The translations under genes were made by a program, and so were the position numbers. This document shows, in pieces, positions 34,130-43,103 of a stretch of DNA of 64,000 nucleotides. Below the pieces are notes generated by a model, which saw nothing but the letters and a program-made list of their open reading frames with translations, was not told where the DNA came from and searched no databases. The stretch covers positions 167,797 through 231,796 of the forward strand of contig MHBH01000032.1 of the NCBI GenBank assembly GCA_001804805.1. Direction: 5' to 3'. The number at the start of each line of letters is the position of its first letter. Position 1 is the first letter of the stretch. This stretch comes from Lentisphaerae bacterium GWF2_49_21 (GTDB lineage: Bacteria; Verrucomicrobiota; Lentisphaeria; Victivallales; GWF2-50-93).

Positions 34130-35017
34130 ATGTACTATACCGGTTTTGCTGATGAGGCAGCCTCGGGGCTTGACGGCCAGATAAAGGCCACGAAGGAGCT
34201 GGGCTGGAAGAATATTGAGACAAGGAAGCTGTTCAACGGCAATCTCGCGTCGATCAGCGATGCGGAGTTCGCAGAAGTCTGCGAGAAGCTCCAGAAGGCA
34301 AAAGTGTCTTTCAACTGTTTCGGCAGCGGTGTCGCCAACTGGGCGAAGCCGATCACAGAAGCGCCTGATACAAGCTATGACGAGATGAGAAAGGCGGTTC
34401 CAAGGATGCAGAAGCTCGGGATCAAGATGATAAGGATAATGAGCTTTGCAGTGCCGAAGGAGGTCAGGGACAAGGATTTTTCCGCTGAAGTTATAAAGAG
34501 GATGAAGGTAATTGCGAAGATCGCAGAGGACGGCGGTGTCACCTGCGTTCTTGAGAACTGCATGAACTGGGGCGGCCTTTCATATGAGCACACGCTCAAG
34601 CTTGTTGAAGGTGTGAAGTCGCCCAGCTTCAAGCTGGTCTATGACACTGGGAATCCTGTCTCTTCAGAGGATGTGAGGGGAAAGCCTCCCTATAAGTTCC
34701 AGTCGTCATGGGAATTCTACAAGGCCGTCAGGGAGCATGTCGTCTATATCCATATAAAGGATGGGAAGATGGGTGCCGACGGCAAGGTCATCTACACGTT
34801 CCCGGGTGAAGGAGACGGCGATGTGAGGAAGATCCTCGAGGACATGTTCACGAGGGGATATGACGGCGGAATCTCGATCGAGCCGCACATGGTGGCTATC
34901 TACCATGACAAGGGCCCGACCAAGGAGGAGCTCATGTACGTCAACTATGTCGAATACGGGCAGAGGATCATGAAGATGGTCGATGAGATCAGGAAGGAAA
35001 TCCCGACGAAGAAATAA
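34130..35017 (+). CDS. Sugar phosphate isomerase/epimerase family TIM-barrel protein (second copy)
   Basis: The 295-residue protein starts MYYTGFADEAASGLDGQIKA; GGAGG lies four bases before this ATG. The frame stays open to 34046 but that part is repeat-derived. TIM-barrel landmarks are WKNIETRKLFNG, the metal-ligand glutamate in GVTCVLENCMNWGG, FKLVYDTGNPV, HVVYIHIKDGKM, and the last-strand YDGGISIEPHM. It is clearly a different branch from the protein encoded at 33233. Two such barrels after a Gfo/Idh gene suggest successive steps on one oxidised sugar (inference). A strong terminator follows. Confidence 0.9.
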   Translation: MYYTGFADEAASGLDGQIKATKELGWKNIETRKLFNGNLASISDAEFAEVCEKLQKAKVSFNCFGSGVANWAKPITEAPDTSYDEMRKAVPRMQKLGIKMIRIMSFAVPKEVRDKDFSAEVIKRMKVIAKIAEDGGVTCVLENCMNWGGLSYEHTLKLVEGVKSPSFKLVYDTGNPVSSEDVRGKPPYKFQSSWEFYKAVREHVVYIHIKDGKMGADGKVIYTFPGEGDGDVRKILEDMFTRGYDGGISIEPHMVAIYHDKGPTKEELMYVNYVEYGQRIMKMVDEIRKEIPTKK

Positions 35018-35041
35018 AAGTTCCCAGCGATTTTGCTTTTG

Positions 35042-35076
35042 AACGGCGGCATGTAGATTATGCCGCCGTTTTTTTT
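35042..35076 (+). terminator. Rho-independent terminator after the isomerase genes
   Basis: An 11-bp perfect stem (AACGGCGGCAT / ATGCCGCCGTT, 7-base loop) is followed by eight Ts. It splits the cluster, so the transporter and phosphorylase genes depend on read-through or on their own promoter. Confidence 0.95.
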
Positions 35077-35168
35077 GCATAATTAAGGGAATAGTTCCAT
35101 GTCCTGTATTCATCCAGTCGCAATCATCCAATCATCCATCAATCCAATCATCCATTCGGATTAGGCGC

Positions 35169-36350
35169 ATGCGTTTTTATATTTTCATATTTGCGTTTCT
35201 CTTCAGTCTGGCGACGATCATGATCCAGAGGGGCGTGTTCTTCTATACCAAGTATGAACTTCTCCTCAGCGATTTCCAGAATCTGCTGCTTGCCCTTGCA
35301 ACAGGTGTGACCTACATAGCAGGTGCTCAGTTATCTCACAGATACTGGGAGGCTGTCGGTCCAAGACGCGCAATGGTTTCGCTGATCATCATACAGCTGA
35401 TATTGCCTCTAACAGCTTTTGTCTTTCCGACTGCTCCTGTCATAACCGCCATGGTGATCCTCTATTCGATATTCAACGGCATGACCTGGCCCATTGCCGA
35501 GAGCTATTCAAGCGCCGGGCTTGATGAAAAGGGATCGTCCAGAGCGATCGGGATCTACAATCTGTGCTGGAGCACGGCAGTCCCTCTGGCAGTGCTGCTG
35601 GCCGGTGCCGCCATTTCCGCGTTCAAGAACGGAATATTCATGATTGCAGGAGTAATCGTCGTTGTATCGATGGGGCTCGTTTTCTTCCTTCCAAAGGTGA
35701 TACCGCATCACATGGCATCATCAGCCGACGGGACAGATGATGGCAAGGCCATATCTGTTGAAGACATGAGAGGCATGCTTCTCTCGAGCAGATGGTCAAT
35801 GGGGTTCTCCTATGCCCTCATGCAGATACTCGCATCCCTTATCCCCGGAAAATTCGCCGATATGGGGATATCTGTCGCCAAGGCGACTTTGCTTGCGTCA
35901 TTCATAGATTTTGCGAGGACATTCTCCTTCCTGATCATGTCGGCTACCGTATGGTGGCATGGGAGGAAAGTTTTCCTTGCATGCGCCTCGACAGTGCTTG
36001 CGCTTGGGTTTGCCATGGCGATGTTCCCTGATCGCATAGCCCTTATCATCACCGGAGAAATCATCTATGGAATCGCTGCGGGATTCGCATATTACTCGGC
36101 GCTTTATTATGCGATGGTACTGAGCAAGGCATCGGTCGGGGCAGGGGGCTCGCATGAAAGCGTCATCGGAGCCGGATTCACAATCGGTCCGATCCTTGTG
36201 CTGACAGGGAAACAATGCGCCGTGATCTTTGGATTTTCAGTTTCAACAGGGATGCTCTTCGGGTTCGGCCCCATGGCACTGCTGGCGATCCCTCTGTCGG
36301 TCTTTTATCTTATTCCAAAAAGAATTGAAACACCGGCTGGGCGCCTGTAG
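35169..36350 (+). CDS. Major facilitator superfamily transporter
   Basis: The 393-residue protein has about twelve hydrophobic segments with the MFS half-repeat layout; RYWEAVGPRRAM between segments 2 and 3 resembles the conserved loop-2 motif, and a longer central loop lies near residues 180-200 (VIPHHMASSADGTDDGK). The first segment is a signal-anchor (FYIFIFAFLFSLATIMI). It probably imports the sugar or oligosaccharide handled by the neighbouring genes. It has no strong ribosome site of its own. Substrate unknown. Confidence 0.85.
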   Translation: MRFYIFIFAFLFSLATIMIQRGVFFYTKYELLLSDFQNLLLALATGVTYIAGAQLSHRYWEAVGPRRAMVSLIIIQLILPLTAFVFPTAPVITAMVILYSIFNGMTWPIAESYSSAGLDEKGSSRAIGIYNLCWSTAVPLAVLLAGAAISAFKNGIFMIAGVIVVVSMGLVFFLPKVIPHHMASSADGTDDGKAISVEDMRGMLLSSRWSMGFSYALMQILASLIPGKFADMGISVAKATLLASFIDFARTFSFLIMSATVWWHGRKVFLACASTVLALGFAMAMFPDRIALIITGEIIYGIAAGFAYYSALYYAMVLSKASVGAGGSHESVIGAGFTIGPILVLTGKQCAVIFGFSVSTGMLFGFGPMALLAIPLSVFYLIPKRIETPAGRL

Positions 36351-36392
36351 ATTATTTACCTAATACAAGCTATAATGCAAGGGACGGACGAG

Positions 36393-38669
36393 ATGCCTTT
36401 GAAAACAAACTGCGGACGGTTTATCGACAATGGCATGGCATTCGAGATAAACACTCCCGACACTCCGCGCGACTGGTACAACTATCTCTGGAATGAGAAC
36501 TATGTTGCGATCTTCTCCCAGACCGCCAAGGGCGAATCACTCACCCAGGACAAGATGGGGCGCAGGATAGAGATGGTCTTCAACAGGATGCTCTTGCTCA
36601 GGGATCAGCGGACAGGCAAATTCTGGTCGCTCAACGGACTTCCGGTTGATCAGTTTAGTTCAGGATATCGCTGCGTCCACGGACTCGGTTATTCCGAGAT
36701 CATCCAGAAATATGACAACATCGAATCCTCCTTCCGCGTATTTGTCCCCGAAAAGGAAGTCTGCGAGATCTGGACCGCCAGGCTCCGCAACAACGGAAAA
36801 CGCAGCAGGAAATTCAAGGCCTTCGCTTTCTTCAACACAATGTTCGACGGTTTCTTCAAGCCACAGACATACTACGGCGGAAAAGGACATTTTGACAAAA
36901 AGCTCAATTCTGTCGTCATAAGAAAACGCCAGGAGTTTGACGGAGTTGAGGAAGTCAATATATACATGACGATCGACAGGAAGATTTCAGGATTCGACTG
37001 CTCGATGAACGGTTTCGCCGGACACGGCACGGAGCAGCGTCCGGATGCCGTCGTCCGCGGTCATTGCGCTAATACGGGTTCGGAAATGGAGAAGAGCTGC
37101 TGTGCCATCGAGACCGATATCACAATACCTGCCGGCAAGGAAATGGTGTTCCATGTTATCGCAGGTGGTGGCAAGGACAAGTCCGACATCCTCAAGCTGA
37201 GAGCAAAATTCTTCAAGGGAAATGCGATCGAAAGGGAGCTCGAAAAGGTCAAAGCCAGAATAACTTCTCTTCTTGGAGGAGATTCAATCACGACGCCCGA
37301 TCCTCTGCTGAACTCCTTCTTCCATCCCTGGCTCCAGCGCCAGCTCTCGCTCGGTACGCAGTGGGCGCGCGTAAGGCACAACGGATTCCGCGACCAGATC
37401 CAGGACATCTGGGCTCTTGCGATCATAAATCCAAAGGAATCTGAAAGACAGCTGCGCCGTGTCCTTTCATACCAGTACAGCAACGGTTATGCGCCGCGCA
37501 CCTGGCTCAATGGCAAGATCCTGGACAAGGATTTCTCGGACAACCATGTGTGGATCACGTATGCCGTCCATCAGCTGGTCATGGAAACAGGAGATCTTTC
37601 CATTCTTGATAGGAAAATCCCGTTCAACGACGGCAAAAAAGCATCGCTCTACGAGCATGTGAAACGCGCGATCGACTTCTACTGGAATGACCGTGCAATG
37701 TTCGGTCTCATGAAGATCAGGAGCGGCGACTGGAACGACTGCCTGCAGTACGTCGGCCCGAAAGGAAAAGGCGTGAGCATCTGGCTCTCGATGGCGTGGT
37801 GTCTGGCGAACAGACAGTTTGCGGAACTCGCAGAACTCGCCGGCCGTACCGCCGACGTTGCGAAATCCGCAAGACGCGGCGAGGAAATGAAGAAGCTCGT
37901 GAACAAGCACGGCTGGGATGGCGACTGGTATCTCAGGGCCTGCAATGACGATGGGAAAACTCTCGGTTCGCACAAGAACAAGGAAGGCAGGCTATACCTC
38001 CTTCCACAGGCCTGGTCAATAATTTCCGGAATCGCGGACGCCGACAAGGGGCTCCATGCGATGAAGTCCTGCGACAAATATCTTGAGATCGATATTGGAA
38101 CGATAAAGGTTCTTGATCCGTATACACACTGGGATCCGAAGATTGGCGAATCGTCCGTAAAGACCCCGGGTACTCACGAGAACGGCGGCGTCTATCTCCA
38201 TGCATGCACGTTCAAGCTCATGGCGGACTGCATGCTCAAACGCAACGAAAAAGTCTCGATGGGAATCCACAAGATGCTTCCGTTCGACGACAAATACTGG
38301 GAGAAGAACTGTGAGCCTTATGTCTTCTGCAACAGCTATTTCGCCATAAAAAACAGCTACCGCTACGGGACTGTCGGACAGAGCTGGGGTACGGGAACCG
38401 CGGCATGGTTCTATGTCGTCATGATGAACAGCGTGTTCGGACTCAGGCCTGAAGCCGGAGGCCTGCGCATTGATCCGTGTTTGCCGCCCGAATGGAAGAA
38501 GTGCTCTGTAACACGGCATTTCAGGGGTGCGGAATATAAGATTTCATATGACCAGACCAAGGGCTGCAAAAATATTTCCGAGATTACCGTCAACGGCCAA
38601 AAACTCGACGGCACTCTTCTTCCCTGCCAGAACGGTGCCAGGTTCGAGATACTGGTGAAGATGAAGTAA
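36393..38669 (+). CDS. GH94-like glycoside phosphorylase (cellobiose/chitobiose phosphorylase family)
   Basis: The protein of about 758 residues has the GH94 order: an N-terminal beta-sandwich (GRRIEMVFNRMLLLRDQRTGKFWSLN), a helical linker, an (alpha/alpha)6 barrel with HNGFRDQIQDIWAL, the general-acid motif SGDWNDCLQYVGPKGKGVSIWL (Asp near residue 445-452), GTHENGGVYLHAC, and a C-terminal jelly roll (GTGTAAWFYVVMM ... GLRIDPCLPPEW). Such enzymes split beta-disaccharides with phosphate in the cytoplasm. I chose the ATG at 36393 because AGGGACGG lies just before it; a Met at 36375 is in frame but lacks a ribosome site. It ends the sugar cluster and there is no signal peptide, so imported disaccharides are the likely substrates. 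Confidence 0.9.
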   Translation: MPLKTNCGRFIDNGMAFEINTPDTPRDWYNYLWNENYVAIFSQTAKGESLTQDKMGRRIEMVFNRMLLLRDQRTGKFWSLNGLPVDQFSSGYRCVHGLGYSEIIQKYDNIESSFRVFVPEKEVCEIWTARLRNNGKRSRKFKAFAFFNTMFDGFFKPQTYYGGKGHFDKKLNSVVIRKRQEFDGVEEVNIYMTIDRKISGFDCSMNGFAGHGTEQRPDAVVRGHCANTGSEMEKSCCAIETDITIPAGKEMVFHVIAGGGKDKSDILKLRAKFFKGNAIERELEKVKARITSLLGGDSITTPDPLLNSFFHPWLQRQLSLGTQWARVRHNGFRDQIQDIWALAIINPKESERQLRRVLSYQYSNGYAPRTWLNGKILDKDFSDNHVWITYAVHQLVMETGDLSILDRKIPFNDGKKASLYEHVKRAIDFYWNDRAMFGLMKIRSGDWNDCLQYVGPKGKGVSIWLSMAWCLANRQFAELAELAGRTADVAKSARRGEEMKKLVNKHGWDGDWYLRACNDDGKTLGSHKNKEGRLYLLPQAWSIISGIADADKGLHAMKSCDKYLEIDIGTIKVLDPYTHWDPKIGESSVKTPGTHENGGVYLHACTFKLMADCMLKRNEKVSMGIHKMLPFDDKYWEKNCEPYVFCNSYFAIKNSYRYGTVGQSWGTGTAAWFYVVMMNSVFGLRPEAGGLRIDPCLPPEWKKCSVTRHFRGAEYKISYDQTKGCKNISEITVNGQKLDGTLLPCQNGARFEILVKMK

Positions 38670-38775
38670 TTAAATCGCACAGGAAATTGTATTATAGGAT
38701 CGCTGGCAACTTACACAATTGCATGAAAAGGAACGCTGACGCGTCCGTTTTATGATGCCAAGGGGCTACGGGCAT

Positions 38776-39220
38776 TCACTTCGCCGCCGGAACAGGCTTC
38801 TCCCTCTCGATTGTCTTTTCAATTATGATCTGTTTTTCAGCAGGGAGCCATTTCGAGTTCCAGATGAAATCCGGGAACCTGTTTGAATGGAATCCCTCTT
38901 CGCTGAATCCCAGGGAAACTATGTCCGCAGTTCCGCTGAATGCACGGAATAAGGTCATAAAGGTGCCTTCGATGGCTCCGCCGACGAGTCCTATCACGGG
39001 AATCTTGGCGTTGTCATAGATCATGCACCTAGGTATTTCGAGAGGACATGTTGCCAGATTGACAATGCCACGGGCGAAGCAGTATGGCATGCTGGGCGGG
39101 TCGGAGGAGATCTCCTTCGTGGTGATTTTCACGTCGGGGGCCGTCCCTTCCTGTGCGAGGAGTCCATGGCATAGGAAAGTATGCTGCGGTGATCATCAGA
39201 ATGACAGATTTCGTACTCAT
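38776..39220 (-). CDS. TIGR04073-like exported protein, frameshifted in its signal peptide
   Basis: The long piece (38776-39132) resembles the small exosortase-associated TIGR04073 family: a compact ARGIVNLATCPLEIP segment, then VGGAIEGTFMTLFRAFSG and FPDFIW. It has no ribosome site or Met start of its own. In another frame, an ATG at 39220 has a perfect GGGAGG site and begins MSTKSVILMITAAYF, half of a signal peptide. Removing one T in the CTTTCC run (about 39172-39177, minus strand) joins the frames as ...AAYFLCHGLLAQEGTAPDVKI, a complete signal peptide with a LLA-Q cut site. So this is one gene with a single-base frameshift, either a real mutation or a sequencing error. Confidence 0.75.
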
Positions 39221-39351
39221 GTGTTTCCTCCCTTGGAAAGTTTATTTACGGTCGTATGGTTTCATCTGTAAATTAAAATACACGTGCTTCAATTTCGTTG
39301 CAGTAGGGGATAACCCGCAGGGAACATGGGGGAAATCCCTAGCAGGTTAAT

Positions 39352-39639
39352 TCAAGTGAAGCTGAAGTAATGCGGATTATTCCCTGGCCATTCGAAGATG
39401 TCGATCTCGGTGTATGTGCCTTTCTTGTTCATCCGGAACGCGGGCTACATCCCGGCTCCATTTGCCTGTGACGACTGAGAGGTTCCTTTGAATTCATCAT
39501 CAAAGACAAGCTTGTATATCGAGTCAATTGGAACGGGGACTCTTGCCGCCGCCTTGTCTGGTTCTGTGCCAAATGCAGTAACGCCTAGAATAACAATGAT
39601 GAGACTGAGTGGAAATGCTCCAAGTATTTTCTTTTGCAT
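39352..39639 (-). pseudogene. Remnant of a secreted GH16 glucanase
   Basis: A signal peptide (MQKKILGAFPLSLIIVILG) leads to LVFDDEFKGTS, the start of GH16 (laminarinase/agarase family) domains. After a few residues there is an in-frame TAG (39445-39447), and then PAFRMNKKGTYTEIDIFEWPGNN, which contains the GH16 catalytic motif EIDIFE, before a TGA. About 100 residues that normally separate DEF from the catalytic motif, and everything after it, are missing. All pieces are in the same frame. This is a decayed gene with an internal deletion. Confidence 0.8.
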
Positions 39640-39662
39640 AAGATCCTTTCTGCAGAATGGAC

Positions 39663-40238
39663 TTATTTCGGAGTTTTCCCGAATTTCTTCTTAAGCCAGT
39701 CATAAACGGTTAGTTGTTCGTCTTGACCAGCTCGTCTGATTTGGGATAGCAACCAAATTGCGCTGGCTTTTTCCGTGGTAATGTTTTTTGCACCTTGATT
39801 GCAGGTTGAACAGAGAGCCCTGAGATTTGACAACTCGTCCTTCCCCCCTAGCAACTTGTCCTTGATGTGACCGATATGAAGTCTGACCTTGCGATTTGTT
39901 GCCGGATCGATCTCTCCAGGAGTAAGACCACACATTTGGCAGGTGAAGCCATTTCGGTCTAGAACTTCCGCGCGCAGACGAGCTGATATGGTTCGTGAAA
40001 ATTGAGGAACGGTTTTCCGTGACGGCTTCTCTCGTAAAAGATATTGGCCAGGCTTTAAGTTCGTGGTGTCATTGTGCGAAAGAATTGGCCAGCCCTCTTC
40101 ATCGCGAAGTTCTCGCAGGCGACGACTATATTGGACTGCACCATCAGCAGCAGCCTGCAATTCGTGCGATTCGATGACTCGACCAATGTTTGCGAGTAAG
40201 AACTGCCTGATCTTTTCTTTTGATCCGATTGAACTCAT
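39663..40238 (-). CDS. HNH restriction endonuclease
   Basis: The 191-residue protein ends in a zinc-stabilised HNH nuclease: CQMCG, then LHIGHIKDKLLGGKDELSNLRALCSTCN, with two CxxC zinc pairs, the catalytic His in IGH, and the N of LSNLRALC. The N-terminal 80 residues (a helical region with YSRRLRELRDEEGWPILSH) look like a winged-helix DNA-binding part as in PacI/Hpy-type HNH restriction enzymes. It follows the cytosine methyltransferase gene by 44 bp on the same strand, so it should be the nuclease of a type II restriction-modification system. The recognition site is not predictable here. Confidence 0.9.
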   Translation of the reverse strand: MSSIGSKEKIRQFLLANIGRVIESHELQAAADGAVQYSRRLRELRDEEGWPILSHNDTTNLKPGQYLLREKPSRKTVPQFSRTISARLRAEVLDRNGFTCQMCGLTPGEIDPATNRKVRLHIGHIKDKLLGGKDELSNLRALCSTCNQGAKNITTEKASAIWLLSQIRRAGQDEQLTVYDWLKKKFGKTPK

Positions 40239-40282
40239 CGAAAACTCCTTGCGCTTACATTAATATGTTTGATATAAGTTGA

Positions 40283-41290
40283 TTAAGAATAGGGCACATG
40301 CGACTCAAAGAGTCGCATTTGAACGACTGAACGTGATCCGTTCGTCGGATATTTTCCGTCGAGTGCGTTGGCTATAGCGCATCCAACAGCAGATGCAACT
40401 GGAGGAGGAAATGCATTACCGACCTGCCGATAGGCTGCGGTCTTCTTGCCACTAAACTTCCAGAAGTCAGGAAATCCCTGAACACGAGCAACCATTCGAA
40501 CGGTAAGACGCGGTAGACCATCGATAGGAAAATCGCGCGATGGCGGTTCGTCGGATATACCGAGACCATCAACCCCGAGTTGGAGCCATTGTTTCCTCGC
40601 GCGAGTAGGTCCCAGATCAGGGCCTCCATGCTTTTTTGATCCACCTACTACCGTTGGAGCCACCTGCCTAGCCTGCAAATACCAACGCTCCGTTCCCTTC
40701 CAACCTTTTGAAGCCATGAGATCTTTCAGCGTGTCACCAACATTTGCTTTTTTTGGATATGGAACAGGCCATTCAAAGAAAGACATGCGATCCTTCGGAA
40801 GCGCAACAAGAATGAATCGTGGGCGCAATTGCGGTACACCGTAGTCTGCAGCTTGTAAGACGTTCCAATCGGTTTCGTAGCCCAGCTTATGAAGACTTGA
40901 AAAGAGATTCTCGCGATATTGGGCGAACTTTGCCGAAGCAAAGCCTGGTACATTTTCAAGTAAAACTGCCTTAGGTTGCATTTCCTCAATTAGGCGAAGT
41001 GCGTCAGGAAACATATCTCGGTCGTCGTTTACTCCTAGTTGTTTGCCTGCGATTGAAAATGGAGGACATGGAACCCCAGCTGCGAAGAGATCAACTTTTT
41101 TCCAACGTTGGCCGTCCACAAGGCGCATGTCATCTTGTCGAACATCCCACTGCGGCCGGTTTAATCGTAATGTAGTACAGCAGTGGCTGTCAATTTCTAC
41201 AGCAACGATACAATCGAAACCGGCAGCCTCCAGACCCAAGGCTTGACCTCCCCCTCCGACACAAAATTCAGCTACAGTAAATCGACCCAT
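40283..41290 (-). CDS. DNA (cytosine-5) methyltransferase
   Basis: The 335-residue enzyme has all main C5 motifs: I (AEFCVGGGGQALGLEAAGF), IV with the catalytic Cys75 (GVPCPPFS), VI (LLENVPGF), VIII (QLRPRFILVAL) and X (RQVGNAFPPPVA). The target-recognition region lies between about residues 190 and 270. It would protect the host genome from the HNH nuclease encoded directly downstream. Methyltransferase first, nuclease second is the safe order for expression. The base composition is lower in G+C than that of most neighbours, which fits horizontal transfer. Confidence 0.95.
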   Translation of the reverse strand: MGRFTVAEFCVGGGGQALGLEAAGFDCIVAVEIDSHCCTTLRLNRPQWDVRQDDMRLVDGQRWKKVDLFAAGVPCPPFSIAGKQLGVNDDRDMFPDALRLIEEMQPKAVLLENVPGFASAKFAQYRENLFSSLHKLGYETDWNVLQAADYGVPQLRPRFILVALPKDRMSFFEWPVPYPKKANVGDTLKDLMASKGWKGTERWYLQARQVAPTVVGGSKKHGGPDLGPTRARKQWLQLGVDGLGISDEPPSRDFPIDGLPRLTVRMVARVQGFPDFWKFSGKKTAAYRQVGNAFPPPVASAVGCAIANALDGKYPTNGSRSVVQMRLFESHVPYS

Positions 41291-41591
41291 ATGTCAATGC
41301 CAATACAATTAATTGCGGTTACTATAAATCATCAATACCGTTACTTTACCGGCTATTCATGGAGGTACAAGTCCATTTTCGTCGAAGGACAATATTTGTC
41401 GTCATCGTAACGAATGTAAATGAGCTGTGTTTGGGTGTTATTGCGCCATGGGCAAGACTTGTCTTGAGCCTGTCGAAGAGATGCCTGTGCTACATTAAAA
41501 TCCCCTTCATCTTTGACACTCTCCTCTTTCCATATTATCTTCCCGGTTTGCAAGATTTATTAGAATCAAAATTTAAAGATAGGAGATTACG
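41291..41591. other. Divergent intergenic region with dispersed-repeat text
   Basis: This gap should hold the promoters of the methyltransferase and the SGNH hydrolase. Its centre (about 41450-41500) contains TTGAGCCTGTCGAAG and GATGCCTGTGCTACATTAAAA, pieces also found at 12036 and 4600-4620. No gene is seen. Confidence 0.4.
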
Positions 41592-42929
41592 ATGAGAATG
41601 GCGCAGATCAGGATATGGTTCGGATTGGCGGTGGTCGGGTTGCTTGTGTGTCTGGGTGCGAATTTCGCAAATGCACAGGGGGAATTTCCGCTCAAGGACG
41701 GCGACACATGGATCATGGTCGGTGACAGCATAACCGCCCAGCGCCTTCATACGAACTATATCGAGGCTTTCTGTTATGCACGGTTCCCAAATCTCACATT
41801 CTGCTTCCGCAACTCAGGAGTCGGCGGCGACACGATTCCGAAGGTCCTCGCCCGTTTTAATTATGATGTGGCCGCATGGAATCCTTCAGTGGTCTCCGTG
41901 GAACTCGGCATGAATGACAAAGGCGGATTTTCCACGGAGAAGTTCATGGAGAACATGGGAACACTTCTTGGCCGTATCCGCGAAATAAAAGCGCGCCCAG
42001 TCCTGCTATCGCCCAGCCCGGTGAACAATGGCAGCTCGACAGCGAAGCTGGATGGCGGCAATGCCAAGCTGCAGGAGTATGCCGCTGCGCTCAAGACACT
42101 TTCCGAAAAGGAAAAAATCCCATACGCGAACCAGTTCGGCCTGCTCGTCGACTTCTGGGCCGCGAACAAGCCGAATGAGACTCTCTCCAACACGCTGGGA
42201 AGCATGAAAGGAATGCTTGCCGCCCAGCCGAACATGGATGGGGCCGATCATCTCAAGGCCTTCCTCGAAGTGTGGGCGAAGAAAGACAAACAGCCCGTGA
42301 CCATGATGGGGGATGCAGTCCATCCCGGAGCTACCGGACAGCTCACCATGGCCGCCGCCCTTCTTTCAGAACTCAAAGCACCCGGACTCGTCAGCACTGC
42401 GACCATCGATGCCTCGGCCGGTACCGCGGGCGAAGCCGTCCAGTGCAAGATCGAGAATGTAAAGATGGACGGAGACAAACTTTCCTTCGACCGTCTGGAC
42501 AATTCCCTGCCATTTCCGGTCCCAAATGATGCACGTGCTGTCCTTGCCATCACTGACGGCGTGGAGAAGCTTAGCCAGTACATGCTTACAGTCAATGGAT
42601 TGAAGGCGGCCCGGTATGATGTGAGCATTGATGGGGTCAATGTGGCGACGGTTGCCGCAGCAGATCTTGCCAAAGGCTGGAACATGGGACTGCTGGAAAA
42701 GGGTCCGATCGCCGACCAGTGCAGGAGCATTCTCCAGCTAGTCGGTTCGAAGGAAGGGATTGTCAGCTCGTGGCGCAACGTCTCCAAGGCCGTCCAGGGC
42801 GGAGATGCGGGACAGAAGGAACAGCTTGAAAAGCTGACACAGCAGACGAAGGACGCGGACGCCAAGATCCGTGCCGCCGCCAAGCCCAAGCAGCATCGCT
42901 TCGAACTGTCAGCGGCCGCCGCGAAGTAG
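41592..42929 (+). CDS. Secreted SGNH/GDSL-family esterase
   Basis: The 445-residue protein has a signal peptide (cut after about ANAQG, residue 28-30). The catalytic domain shows block I GDSIT (Ser46), block II GVGGD, block III GMND, and block V DAVHPGATG with the Asp-His pair. Such proteins remove acetyl or other ester groups from polysaccharides outside the cytoplasm. After about residue 270 a second region follows, often seen in planctomycete-type GDSL proteins with a helical end (GDAGQKEQLEKLTQQTKDADAKI). AGGAG precedes the ATG by seven bases. Confidence 0.92.
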   Translation: MRMAQIRIWFGLAVVGLLVCLGANFANAQGEFPLKDGDTWIMVGDSITAQRLHTNYIEAFCYARFPNLTFCFRNSGVGGDTIPKVLARFNYDVAAWNPSVVSVELGMNDKGGFSTEKFMENMGTLLGRIREIKARPVLLSPSPVNNGSSTAKLDGGNAKLQEYAAALKTLSEKEKIPYANQFGLLVDFWAANKPNETLSNTLGSMKGMLAAQPNMDGADHLKAFLEVWAKKDKQPVTMMGDAVHPGATGQLTMAAALLSELKAPGLVSTATIDASAGTAGEAVQCKIENVKMDGDKLSFDRLDNSLPFPVPNDARAVLAITDGVEKLSQYMLTVNGLKAARYDVSIDGVNVATVAAADLAKGWNMGLLEKGPIADQCRSILQLVGSKEGIVSSWRNVSKAVQGGDAGQKEQLEKLTQQTKDADAKIRAAAKPKQHRFELSAAAAK

Positions 42930-42983
42930 GGACGGATTTAGCGCTGAAAGAACTTTCGAGGGCTTTACATACGTTTTTAGTTA

Positions 42984-43090
42984 AGCCCGTAAGGGCTGTT
43001 TTTCCTTGAAAGTAAGTCGGGTTTTCCGTGTCCGCCGTAGCATCTCAGCGAAGGCGGAAACCCGACACTTAGTTGGCGGTTTAACCATAG
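42984..43090. repeat. Two dispersed palindromes after the esterase gene
   Basis: AGCCC-GTAA-GGGCT followed by GTTTTT (42984-43003) is one arm of the 30756-type element and could serve as a terminator. Next comes the GTCGGGTTT/AAACCCGAC hairpin (43016-43066) whose arms are separated by a TCCGCCGTAGC...GAAGGCGGA palindrome (43026-43057). Confidence 0.75.
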
Positions 43091-43103
43091 CCATCCGGCC
43101 TGG

